Positions 24,267 through 32,336 of a stretch of DNA of 33,608 nucleotides are shown here, in pieces. Below the pieces are notes generated by a model, which was given only the letters and a program-made list of their open reading frames with translations, made no database searches and had not been told where the DNA came from. The translations under genes were made by a program, and so were the position numbers. How positions within the stretch are numbered: the stretch's first letter is position 1; the number at the start of each line of letters is the position of its first letter. The stretch comes from JAZDMK01 sp043800975 (GTDB taxonomy: Bacteria; Bacteroidota; Bacteroidia; Bacteroidales; JAHJDW01), in assembly GCA_043800975.1 (NCBI GenBank), contig JAZDMK010000337.1, positions 1 to 33,608 on the forward strand. The letters run 5' to 3'.

Positions 24267-26018
24267 ATGCCCGGCTGGACAAACAAAATACTGGAGATTG
24301 ATTTATCGGCACGTACGTTCAACACAATTGAACTGCCGGAAGCGATTTATTTGCGGTACATTGGCGGGAAAGGATTGGCCGGATATTTTCTAAAACCCTT
24401 TATACATCACCCTTATGATGCCCCGGAAATGCCGTTACTTTTTTTCACAGGGCCGCTGGTGGGAACTGCATCACCTACATCCGGACGGATGACAATTTCT
24501 TCACGGTCGCCACTGACGGGGACTGTAGGCGACACATCGGTGGGCGGAAAGCTGGGAACACAAATTAAGAAAGCAGGATGGGACGGCATTATCATACGCG
24601 GGAAGAGCGATGCAGTTTGCGGAATTGTTATCAACAACCAAAATGTAAGCTTTGAAAATGCAAGTAAATTTCTCGATAAAGAAATCGGGGAAGTGATTCG
24701 TGCATTACCTTCAGAAGGATCTGTAGCCCTTACGGGTCCTGCTGCCGACAACGGAGTACTCTTTGCCAACATTTGCATAGACGGACATTTTTTTGCCGGG
24801 CGCAACGGTCTGGGCTGCGTGATGAGTGCGAAGAACCTGAAGTATGTGCGCGTGATAGGTAACGGAAAAATTGAAGTTGCCGATAAAGAAGAAATTGAAA
24901 AAGCAAGAGAAGAAATTTTCCGACTTGTAGCTGCATCACCCATTCTGAAAGGCGAAATGGGAATCGGCGAATATGGCACAGGTGCACTTTACGACCTGAT
25001 GACGAACCGGCGCATGATGCCCACGCAGAATTTCAAACTCACCTGGTTTGAAGCAGCAGCAGGCCTTAACGCACATCACTATAAAACAAAATATAAGACG
25101 CACAAGGCCGGGTGCCAGGGTTGTCATATCTTCTGTAAAAAAATCGGAGAAGACGGACGCGTGATGCCGGAGTTTGAAACCATGTCGCACTTCACGGCTT
25201 TACTTGATAATACAGACTCGGAAGTAGTCGTAGAAGCCAACCAACTTTGTAATGAGCTTGGCATGGATACAATTTCAGCCGCCGCTACGCTTGCCTGTTA
25301 TTCCGAAATTGAAAATAAAACCATCGCTGCTGACAATATTTGCAACCTGCTCAAAGATATTGCGTGGTCGAGGAAAGCGGGTGCGGAACTAAAATTGGGT
25401 GCACATCAATACGCATTATTAAAAGGAAAAGGTGAAACTTCGATTACAGTAAAAGGGTTGGAACTTCCGGGCTATGATCCGCGCGGGGCCTATGGAATGT
25501 CGCTGGCGTATGCAACATCAACCCGGGGCGGATGTCATTTGCGGGCCTACCCTATTGCACATGAAATATTACGAAAGCCTGTTTCAACCGATCGATTTTC
25601 ATTCAGCGGAAAGGCGCGTATCATTAAGCTAAACGAAGATATGAACGCCATGGTGGATTCGCTGACCGCCTGTAAATTTATTTTCTTTGCCGCTACATTG
25701 GAAGAATATGCACGAATGCTGACGGGCGTTACCGGAATTTCACACACAGGACTGGAACTTTTAAAAACCGGCGAACGAATTTTTTATAACGATCGCATCA
25801 TGAATGCCATCAATGGATTCAGAGCAAAGGACGATGATTTGCCCGCACGCTTTTTTAATGAAAGTGGTAGCAGCGGAGAAGGAATCGAAGTGCATGCGAT
25901 CGACAGAATCGATTTTTTGCATGCCCGCGCAAACTATTATAAAATCAGAGGACTTAGCGAGGATGGCTATCCTTTGAAAAGCAAATGCGAAGAGCTTGAA
26001 CTGGAATGGAACGGCTGA
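24267..26018 (+). CDS. aor: Aldehyde:ferredoxin oxidoreductase (tungstopterin enzyme)
   Basis: 583 residues, slightly shorter than archaeal AOR (~605). AOR oxidises aldehydes to carboxylates (or reduces acids) using ferredoxin, with a tungsten bis-pyranopterin and a [4Fe-4S] cluster. The N-terminal domain has the family signature MPGWTNKILEIDLS, GGKGLAGYFL and SGRMTISSRSPLTGTVGD. The cluster ligands are all present: C283-x2-C286-x3-C290 (CQGCHIFC) and C469 (LTACKF). Other family motifs are NELGMDTISAAATLA and GYDPRGAYGMSLAYATS-TRGGCH. No signal peptide; cytoplasmic. The stop overlaps the following aldolase start by 13 nt, so the two proteins are co-translated. No ferredoxin, pterin or tungstate-transport gene lies in the window. 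The exact aldehyde is unknown. Confidence 0.95.
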   Translation: MPGWTNKILEIDLSARTFNTIELPEAIYLRYIGGKGLAGYFLKPFIHHPYDAPEMPLLFFTGPLVGTASPTSGRMTISSRSPLTGTVGDTSVGGKLGTQIKKAGWDGIIIRGKSDAVCGIVINNQNVSFENASKFLDKEIGEVIRALPSEGSVALTGPAADNGVLFANICIDGHFFAGRNGLGCVMSAKNLKYVRVIGNGKIEVADKEEIEKAREEIFRLVAASPILKGEMGIGEYGTGALYDLMTNRRMMPTQNFKLTWFEAAAGLNAHHYKTKYKTHKAGCQGCHIFCKKIGEDGRVMPEFETMSHFTALLDNTDSEVVVEANQLCNELGMDTISAAATLACYSEIENKTIAADNICNLLKDIAWSRKAGAELKLGAHQYALLKGKGETSITVKGLELPGYDPRGAYGMSLAYATSTRGGCHLRAYPIAHEILRKPVSTDRFSFSGKARIIKLNEDMNAMVDSLTACKFIFFAATLEEYARMLTGVTGISHTGLELLKTGERIFYNDRIMNAINGFRAKDDDLPARFFNESGSSGEGIEVHAIDRIDFLHARANYYKIRGLSEDGYPLKSKCEELELEWNG

Positions 26019-27178
26019 TCAGAAAATATATCGACAAACTGGAAGTGCAGGGAATCTGCGATGCGGGAGATGCACTTATGGGTGGCGTGGATGCGGATAT
26101 TGTGTGGAGTCGTGAAGGAACAGAAATTCCGGTTCTTAAGGAAGTATTGCAGGCACTGCCTATCAACAGTATTTTATATTCTCAACCTGCGGAACCTTAC
26201 CGCTCCCTCATAAATTTTCTTGCCAATCATTCCTGCGATGAAGAAAATGTAATACGACCAGAAGATACGGAAACACGCACTTTCCTGCATGATATTCCGG
26301 TTGTGGATTCACTTGATGCAAAACAAATCATTGAAAAATTAAAGAAACGCAAAACGGTTATCATTAAAAATCACGGACTGATCAGTTTCGGCATCGTAAG
26401 TCCTGAGCAGGCATTCATCACATACAGTTCAGTTTGTTTTTCGTGCTTCGTGAAGTTTTTTGTGGATTATTATTTTAAGAAGTTAACAAAGCAACCCATT
26501 TCTGAGGAAGAGCAGAGCATACTGCAGCAAGCGATACAGATGTACGGCAATTTCATCAGTTCGTTTTCTAATACACCTACATTCAAAGGCCCGTTTATGG
26601 AATCAGAAACTATAATCCGCGCAATGGCTGAAGCGGGGCGGCTTACAATTGCCTCACGCATGGTTGATTCCTTTTTTGGAAATATTTCATACAAGAGTGA
26701 TGATACGCTTTTCATCAGCCAGACGGGATCTTCGATGGATGAACTGGAAGGATACATTGATCCCTGCCCTACTGATAACAGCGCCACCATTGCCATTACT
26801 GCATCCAGCGAGTACACGGCACACAAAAGCATTTATGCTTTGTGCGACAGCAAAGCCATATTACACGGTCATCCTAAATTCTCTGTTATTCTTTCGATGA
26901 TGTGTGAAAAAACGGATTGTGAGACAAAAGGTAAATGTCATATCCACTGTAAAGAAAAAAGGATGATTGAGGACATTCAAGTAGTTCCCGGCGAAGTGGG
27001 AACAGGCCCTACCGGTCTTTCCAACACACTGCCTCCCGCATTAAAAGATCATAGGGGGGTGATTGTTTACGGGCACGGATTATTTACAAAAGGGAAAGTT
27101 GATTTTAATGATGCGTTTGCAACACTTGTTGATGTTGAGAGAATGTGTTATGAAAAATATTTAGAAATCATTAACTGA
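26006..27178 (+). CDS. Two-domain class II aldolase/adducin-like protein with four-Cys insert
   Basis: 390 residues. The C-terminal half (about 205-390) is a full class II aldolase fold: SFFGNISYKSDD, ISQTGSSMD, the metal ligands H287-G-H289 (ILHGHPK) and H357 (VYGHGLFT). Class II aldolases use Zn2+ to cleave or form bonds of sugar phosphates such as fuculose 1-phosphate, or act as epimerases. The N-terminal half (about 20-170) looks like a second, degenerate copy: it keeps K-N-H123-G-L followed by SPEQAF but has YSQPAEPY where the H-x-H pair would be. An insert in the C-terminal domain holds C300-x4-C305-x5-C311-x3-C315 with His between, suggesting a further metal or Fe-S site. It overlaps AOR by 13 nt; a pathway in which the aldolase yields an aldehyde that AOR oxidises is a reasonable inference, not shown. 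Confidence 0.85.
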   Translation: MERLIRKYIDKLEVQGICDAGDALMGGVDADIVWSREGTEIPVLKEVLQALPINSILYSQPAEPYRSLINFLANHSCDEENVIRPEDTETRTFLHDIPVVDSLDAKQIIEKLKKRKTVIIKNHGLISFGIVSPEQAFITYSSVCFSCFVKFFVDYYFKKLTKQPISEEEQSILQQAIQMYGNFISSFSNTPTFKGPFMESETIIRAMAEAGRLTIASRMVDSFFGNISYKSDDTLFISQTGSSMDELEGYIDPCPTDNSATIAITASSEYTAHKSIYALCDSKAILHGHPKFSVILSMMCEKTDCETKGKCHIHCKEKRMIEDIQVVPGEVGTGPTGLSNTLPPALKDHRGVIVYGHGLFTKGKVDFNDAFATLVDVERMCYEKYLEIIN

Positions 27179-27199
27179 TTTGTTTCGTTAGTCAAAGAC

Positions 27200-28513
27200 T
27201 CACCCAAACACAGTACTCCACAGCAGCATGATGTTTAATCCGGCGACAATGGCGGCAATACCTATAAGGATGATGGTAATGAAATGAGAGTTTACGTATT
27301 TACCCATTACCTTTTTGGAAGAGGTGAGCCAAACCTGTAGGCCGACTGTGAAAGGAAGCTGAATGCTTAGTACCATCTGCGATACGAGCAATCCCGTAAA
27401 AGGATCGGGAATAAAAAAGATGATTCCCAACGCGAGAAACAGCACGCCACCTGCTCCCCAGCGCGAATGGTTGTCATCGAGATCAAAAGGCTCGCCCCAA
27501 AAGCCGGCAAAGATGGAACCACCGGCCATAGCGGCTGTTATGGCAGAAGCAATACCGGCAAGCAGAAGAGCGACAGCGAACACATTGGATGCATTGGCTC
27601 CGAGCAGTGGCTCAAGCATGCGGTTGGCCACTTCCAGGTTATCGACTGCACCGCTGTGGCCGAAAAACAAAACGGCAGCCAGCAGTATCATCGCAGAGTT
27701 GATGGCCCATCCAACGACCATGGAAAAAATAGTATCAGCAAATTCGAAACGCAGTTGTTTGCGGATTACCTTGTCATCTTCAAGATTCCACTTGCGGCTC
27801 TGAATGATTTCGGAGTGAAGAAAAAGATTGTGGGGCATGACAACAGCGCCCAGCACGCTTAGGATAATGAGACCGGATTCATTTGGAAAATCGGGTGTTA
27901 CCCAAGCAGGAAGAGCCTGCTCCCAGTCTATATCGACGAGTGAAAGTTCGTAAATAAAAGAAATTCCGATGAGTGAAACGAATCCGATTATCCACTTTTC
28001 GATGCTTTTGTAGGAATGGGAGAACAGAAGAAAAGCCACAAAAATTGCAGAGAGAATAGCACCCAATGCAATGGGAATTCCAAATAACATTTTAAGTGCG
28101 ATGGCAGCTCCGAGCAATTCAGCCAAAGCAGTGGAAATGGCTGCCAGAAAGGCAAGCGTGAGCATAGGACGGGAACCCCATTTGGGAGTATGCAGGGTTG
28201 CCGCTTCGGCAAGGCAGAGCCCTGAGGCGATTCCGAGATGCGCCACATTGTGCTGAAGAACAATAAGCATGATGGTGCTTAAGGTAACCATCCACAGGAG
28301 CGAGTATCCGAAGGTGGAGCCTGCAGCGATGTTGGATGCCCAGTTTCCGGGATCAATGAAACCGACGGTTACCAGAAGTCCGGGCCCGATGTATTTGAAC
28401 AGATCGAGTGCGCCGAGGCGGGGTTTGTGGCCTTCGGAACTGAACCAGCGTTTGAGGAGGGTTTTCACGTTGTAAAAGTAGGAAAATTTCGGCCGACTTA
28501 ATGATAATATCAT
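27200..28513 (-). CDS. Nramp-family divalent metal transporter (MntH-like)
   Basis: Up to 437 residues and about 11 membrane helices; Nramp proteins import Mn2+ or Fe2+ with protons. The metal-site motifs are present: DPGN (54-57) in helix 1 (GFIDPGNWASN) and MPHNLFLHSE (about 226-235) in helix 6. The start is uncertain. The ATG at 28513 falls inside an interspersed repeat (CCCGAAGGGATGATATTATC on this strand). The GTG at 28468 gives VKTLLKRWFSSEGHKPRL, like usual Nramp N-termini, with a promoter-like TACTTTTA just upstream (28473-28480). A TAGTTTTG at 28569-28576 would instead serve the longer form. I give the outer limit and favour 28468. It is convergent with the AOR-aldolase operon across 21 bp; a metal link with AOR is conceivable but unsupported. 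Confidence 0.9.
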   Translation of the reverse strand: MILSLSRPKFSYFYNVKTLLKRWFSSEGHKPRLGALDLFKYIGPGLLVTVGFIDPGNWASNIAAGSTFGYSLLWMVTLSTIMLIVLQHNVAHLGIASGLCLAEAATLHTPKWGSRPMLTLAFLAAISTALAELLGAAIALKMLFGIPIALGAILSAIFVAFLLFSHSYKSIEKWIIGFVSLIGISFIYELSLVDIDWEQALPAWVTPDFPNESGLIILSVLGAVVMPHNLFLHSEIIQSRKWNLEDDKVIRKQLRFEFADTIFSMVVGWAINSAMILLAAVLFFGHSGAVDNLEVANRMLEPLLGANASNVFAVALLLAGIASAITAAMAGGSIFAGFWGEPFDLDDNHSRWGAGGVLFLALGIIFFIPDPFTGLLVSQMVLSIQLPFTVGLQVWLTSSKKVMGKYVNSHFITIILIGIAAIVAGLNIMLLWSTVFG

Positions 28514-28530
28514 CCCTTCGGGATTTCATC
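28508..28530. repeat. CCCGAAGGGATGA-type interspersed palindrome
   Basis: ATCCC and GGGAT pair around a TTC loop (28512-28524); on the minus strand the run is GATGAAATCCCGAAGGGATG then ATATTATC. Sequences of this kind are, to my knowledge, common dispersed repeats in Bacteroidota. It supplies the ATG of the long Nramp reading frame. Confidence 0.5.
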
Positions 28531-28546
28531 TTTAGTAATTATTTGT

Positions 28547-28554
28547 TACATTTG
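28547..28554 (+). promoter_or_regulatory. -7 box of the giant T9SS cargo gene (TACATTTG)
   Basis: TACATTTG matches TAnnTTTG and lies 28 nt before the ATG at 28583 in a 69-bp divergent spacer. No clear -33 box. Confidence 0.45.
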
Positions 28555-28582
28555 TTTTCCCTCATTCACAAAACTAAAATTT

Positions 28583-31500
28583 ATGAAACGCATTCTTGTT
28601 ACCCTCTTTATTGTTATCATCACAACCAGCAGCGCATTTAGCAACGACATCTGGTCGAAGCTGGCGGGACCCTACGGTTCCAGTGTAAGTGCGATGATTT
28701 ATCACAACGGAAATTATTTCATCAGCAGCAGTCTGAACCAGAGCTATGGCGGCGTGTGGAAATCGACCAACGGCAGTTCATGGACAGATGTGAGTGCAGG
28801 CCTCCCGATTCCACGTGCGCATTCGTTTGCGCAGAACGGAAGCACACTGTATGCTTCCAGCGATACCAATGTAATGATGACAACCAATGGAGGAACGACA
28901 TGGACCGACATTTCTGGAAACCTTCCTATCTGGTCGTTTCCGCAGGAAATGATTTTTTACAACGGAATTCTATTCTGTGCTGTTTGGCAAAGTGCCGGCT
29001 ATCACGAAGTATTTTATACCAGCAACAATGGTACGACCTGGACAACCACAGGTTTTACGATGGCCAACGGAATTCAGGATTTTTCTAACTGGGGCAGTGA
29101 ATTATGGGCAGCTACAGCAAACGGTATATACCTCTCTACTGACAATGGTTTAACATGGAATTCACAGAGCACAAACATTCCTTTTGCAGCTAGTTGTTAT
29201 TCGATTGTAGCTCATGGAGACACGCTGTATGCAGGAACCTCATACGGAATGTATCTTACTACAAACGGGGGCGCGCTCTGGATGCCAGCCACAAATGGCC
29301 TGCCATCTTCCACCTGTTATGGAAACGACTTTGTTATTCTGGGAAATATAGTTTATGCAGGAACAACCATTGACGGCGTTTACCAGACTATTCTCGGAAC
29401 AAACAACTGGTCAAAAACCGGAACTGGAATTCCGAATTATACTTTTGTGAACTGCATGGCCAGCAACGGAACCGCACTGGCTGCAGGCTCTTACGAAGGT
29501 TTTCTGTATAACAATCCAGCAGGAGGTACTTGGACTCTTTCAAATAACGGAATCACCAGCGCTTATGTACGCTGTGTTTATACGGAAGGAAACGTAATTC
29601 TTGCAGGTTGCTATTATGGAATGCAGCGCTCCACCGACGGAGGAAATACCTGGTCGCAGGTTACGCTTCCCGCTTCCACCTATGTCAGTAAATTCATAAA
29701 ATCGGGCGCCTCGCTTTTCGCATGTACGAATAGTGGCATATACTCATCTGCCAATATTGGAAGCACCTGGACACTTTCGAACACAGGATTTTCAGGAACA
29801 CCCTATTGCATTGCTTTTAATGGTGTGAAATATTTTGCAGGCGGTAGCGGCGGATTGTTTTCTGCAATTCCCGGTAACAACTGGACTGCTGTAAGTGGGC
29901 CGTGGTCGAGTATTTATGGGATCGCTGTAAATGGCGCACAAATTTATGTGAGCGCCGGAAATAAGATTTACAGAAGTGATGACGGTGGCGTAAACTGGGC
30001 AGACGACAGCAACGGGATCCCCGCCTCGAATCCTTACCTCATGGACATCACTGTAAATGACGGATGCGTGTTTGTTTCCTCTGGATATGGCGTGTACCGC
30101 AAGCTGCCCTATGCCACTACATGGACCAGCGGAACCGGCACCAAGCCCTATTATGCAGACGACCTAATCACCTCGGGACGGATGCTTATTGCAACAGCCA
30201 GTTCGGATGTATATATTTCCGATGACAATGCAAAGACTTGGCATTACTGGAACGAAGGTTTTGATTCTTATATCGGCAGCAAGTTCAGAATGTGTGCAGA
30301 CGCTATGACTTTGTATGCGGGGACCGAACAAGGTGGTACATGGAAACGATCACTTGTCCCTGAAATTTATACACAACCCATCAGCGGTGCGCCTTTCTGC
30401 GCCAGCGGAACATTCAATGTGAACTTCACGAGCAGTGCGACTTTCAATGCGGGAAACAAATTTATTGTGCAACTCAGTGATTCTGCCGGACACTTTAGTA
30501 ATCCGCTGAAACTGGATTCTATCACAGCCACAACACCTGCACCCATTGTCGTTACAATTCCTTCCAATGTGCCGGAAGGACTGCATTACAGAGTGCGTGT
30601 GGTATCGACAAATCCTTTCGTAATCAGTGAAGATAACGGAACTGATCTGATCATTTATTCTAAGCTTGCGATACAGTTGCAGCCAGCCAATCAGAATACC
30701 TGCGCTGGTGCAGGAAGCGGATTTTACTGTGGAGCTACCGGAAGCGGCATCACGTATCAGTGGCAAATGGACAGTGGTGGTGGTTTCTCAAATCTTTCGA
30801 ACAACGCAACTTACCAGGGAGTGAATGAAGAAATTCTTTTAATTTCAAATGTTACTATCGGAATGAACGGATATAAATACCGTTGTTATCTCACAGGAAA
30901 CTGCCCACCTTCATTAACATCAAACTTCGGAACGCTTAATGTGGGTGCTGCTCCTATTGTTAACACACAACCTGCCAACCAAACTGTTTGCAGCACTTCA
31001 GCCACTTTTTTTAACGTCAGTGCAACAGGTAGCGGACTAACCTATAGATGGCAATTGGATAATGGAAGCGGGATGTTTTCTGACCTTTCCAACGGCGCAC
31101 CCTATTCAGGTGTGACTACAAACACACTGAGTATTTCTTCAGCAACTGCTACGATGAATGGATATCAATATCGTTGTTTACTTTCCGGATGTATGCCTAC
31201 AGATGAGGCTTTGCTCACAGTCAGTGGTACAGCAACCGTTTTAAATACCGTTCAAAATGTTACAGTTTGCAATGGTGGCACGGCAAGTTATACAGTAAGT
31301 GTACCCGGCGCCAACATAGGTTATCAGTGGGAAGAAGACAATGGTGGTGGATTTGTTTCCATAATCAATGGTGGAATTTATAGCGGAGCAAATTCGAAAA
31401 CATTAACGCTGACAAATGTTACAGCAGGCATGAGCGGTTACCAGTACCGATGTCAGACTTCAGCATTGTGCGCTCCTACAACATCGCTGAGCAATGCGGC

Positions 31501-32287
31501 AACACTTACCATTGGAGCCCCTCCTTCCATTTCCATGCAGCCTGTTAACACATCTTCCTGCGCACAGAACGATGTGATTTTCCGTGTTACAGCAAGTGGC
31601 ACTCCGCTATCCTATCAGTGGATGGGGAATAGCGGCAGTGGCTGGAATTATCTTGTCAATATTCCGCCATTCAGCGGTGTAAATAACGATACGCTTTTCA
31701 TAGACACTGTGAGCACCTCACTCAACGGAATGCGCTTCCGCTGCAGAATATCCTCCTGTACACTATCGGATAGTGCAACACTGACAGTAAATGCAACACC
31801 GAGTGTGACACTGTCTTCATTCCCGATTCTCTGTCATGATGATCCTGCATTAATATTAAGTCAGGGCTCACCTTCGGGCGGAACGTACTACGGAACGGGC
31901 ATTTCAACAAATATGTTTTATCCATCGGTTACCGGACCCGGCACATTTCCCATCACCTATTATTATACAAACGGATCAGGGTGTACATCTTCGGCCACTC
32001 AAAGCATCACCGTTACCTATTGCACTACTGACGGTGAAATCATCACAGGCATTGAGGATGGAATACTTTTATATCCCAATCCGGCGAGCCAGTCAATCAC
32101 TGTTGAAAGAATAATTTCAACGGATGATGCTGAACTTTTCATCATTAATTCGATTGGAGAAATTGTAGTCAGACAAAAAATAAATAAAGCGGAAAGCAAA
32201 GCTGTGATCAATGTTTCATCAATGCCCGCTGGAATTTATTTTGTACGGACAGGGAAATATTCCGGGAGGTTTGTAAAATCAAACTAA
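28583..32287 (+). CDS. Giant secreted Asp-box beta-propeller / Ig-like protein with T9SS sorting domain
   Basis: 1234 residues. Signal peptide MKRILVTLFIVIITTSSAFS. Residues ~22-590 carry many Asp-box/BNR-type repeats of the form S-T-[ND]-[NDG]-G-x-[TS]-W (WKSTNGSSWTD, MTTNGGTTWTD, YTSNNGTTWTT, LSTDNGLTWNS, RSTDGGNTWSQ, RSDDGGVNWAD), forming one or two sialidase/Ycf48-like propellers; no sialidase catalytic set was seen. A beta-sandwich (~595-690) follows, then four homologous Ig-like domains of 85-98 residues starting near 693, 791, 885 and 979. Each has a Y-Q/R-W core, a x-MNGYxYRC strand and paired cysteines. A further PKD/Ig-like domain (~1072-1150) and a T9SS type A tail (LLYPNPASQSITVER ... 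PAGIYFVRTGKYSGRFVK) complete it. It is probably a surface adhesin or matrix protein. Confidence 0.93.
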   Translation: MKRILVTLFIVIITTSSAFSNDIWSKLAGPYGSSVSAMIYHNGNYFISSSLNQSYGGVWKSTNGSSWTDVSAGLPIPRAHSFAQNGSTLYASSDTNVMMTTNGGTTWTDISGNLPIWSFPQEMIFYNGILFCAVWQSAGYHEVFYTSNNGTTWTTTGFTMANGIQDFSNWGSELWAATANGIYLSTDNGLTWNSQSTNIPFAASCYSIVAHGDTLYAGTSYGMYLTTNGGALWMPATNGLPSSTCYGNDFVILGNIVYAGTTIDGVYQTILGTNNWSKTGTGIPNYTFVNCMASNGTALAAGSYEGFLYNNPAGGTWTLSNNGITSAYVRCVYTEGNVILAGCYYGMQRSTDGGNTWSQVTLPASTYVSKFIKSGASLFACTNSGIYSSANIGSTWTLSNTGFSGTPYCIAFNGVKYFAGGSGGLFSAIPGNNWTAVSGPWSSIYGIAVNGAQIYVSAGNKIYRSDDGGVNWADDSNGIPASNPYLMDITVNDGCVFVSSGYGVYRKLPYATTWTSGTGTKPYYADDLITSGRMLIATASSDVYISDDNAKTWHYWNEGFDSYIGSKFRMCADAMTLYAGTEQGGTWKRSLVPEIYTQPISGAPFCASGTFNVNFTSSATFNAGNKFIVQLSDSAGHFSNPLKLDSITATTPAPIVVTIPSNVPEGLHYRVRVVSTNPFVISEDNGTDLIIYSKLAIQLQPANQNTCAGAGSGFYCGATGSGITYQWQMDSGGGFSNLSNNATYQGVNEEILLISNVTIGMNGYKYRCYLTGNCPPSLTSNFGTLNVGAAPIVNTQPANQTVCSTSATFFNVSATGSGLTYRWQLDNGSGMFSDLSNGAPYSGVTTNTLSISSATATMNGYQYRCLLSGCMPTDEALLTVSGTATVLNTVQNVTVCNGGTASYTVSVPGANIGYQWEEDNGGGFVSIINGGIYSGANSKTLTLTNVTAGMSGYQYRCQTSALCAPTTSLSNAATLTIGAPPSISMQPVNTSSCAQNDVIFRVTASGTPLSYQWMGNSGSGWNYLVNIPPFSGVNNDTLFIDTVSTSLNGMRFRCRISSCTLSDSATLTVNATPSVTLSSFPILCHDDPALILSQGSPSGGTYYGTGISTNMFYPSVTGPGTFPITYYYTNGSGCTSSATQSITVTYCTTDGEIITGIEDGILLYPNPASQSITVERIISTDDAELFIINSIGEIVVRQKINKAESKAVINVSSMPAGIYFVRTGKYSGRFVKSN

Positions 32288-32297
32288 AGCATTGCAT

Positions 32298-32327
32298 AAA
32301 AAAAGCCTGCAAACGCAGGCTTTTTTT
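32298..32327. terminator. Bidirectional rho-independent terminator
   Basis: A7-GCCTGC (32298-32310), loop AAAC, GCAGGC-T7 (32315-32327). The stem is GC-rich with U tracts in both directions and lies between two convergent stops (32287 and 32337), so it can end both transcripts. Confidence 0.9.
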
Positions 32328-32336
32328 AATACCATT

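Noticed and set aside
28583..30350. Sialidase function for the Asp-box region
   Set aside because: Asp boxes occur in many propellers; no Arg triad, catalytic Tyr/Glu pair or FRIP-type motif was seen.
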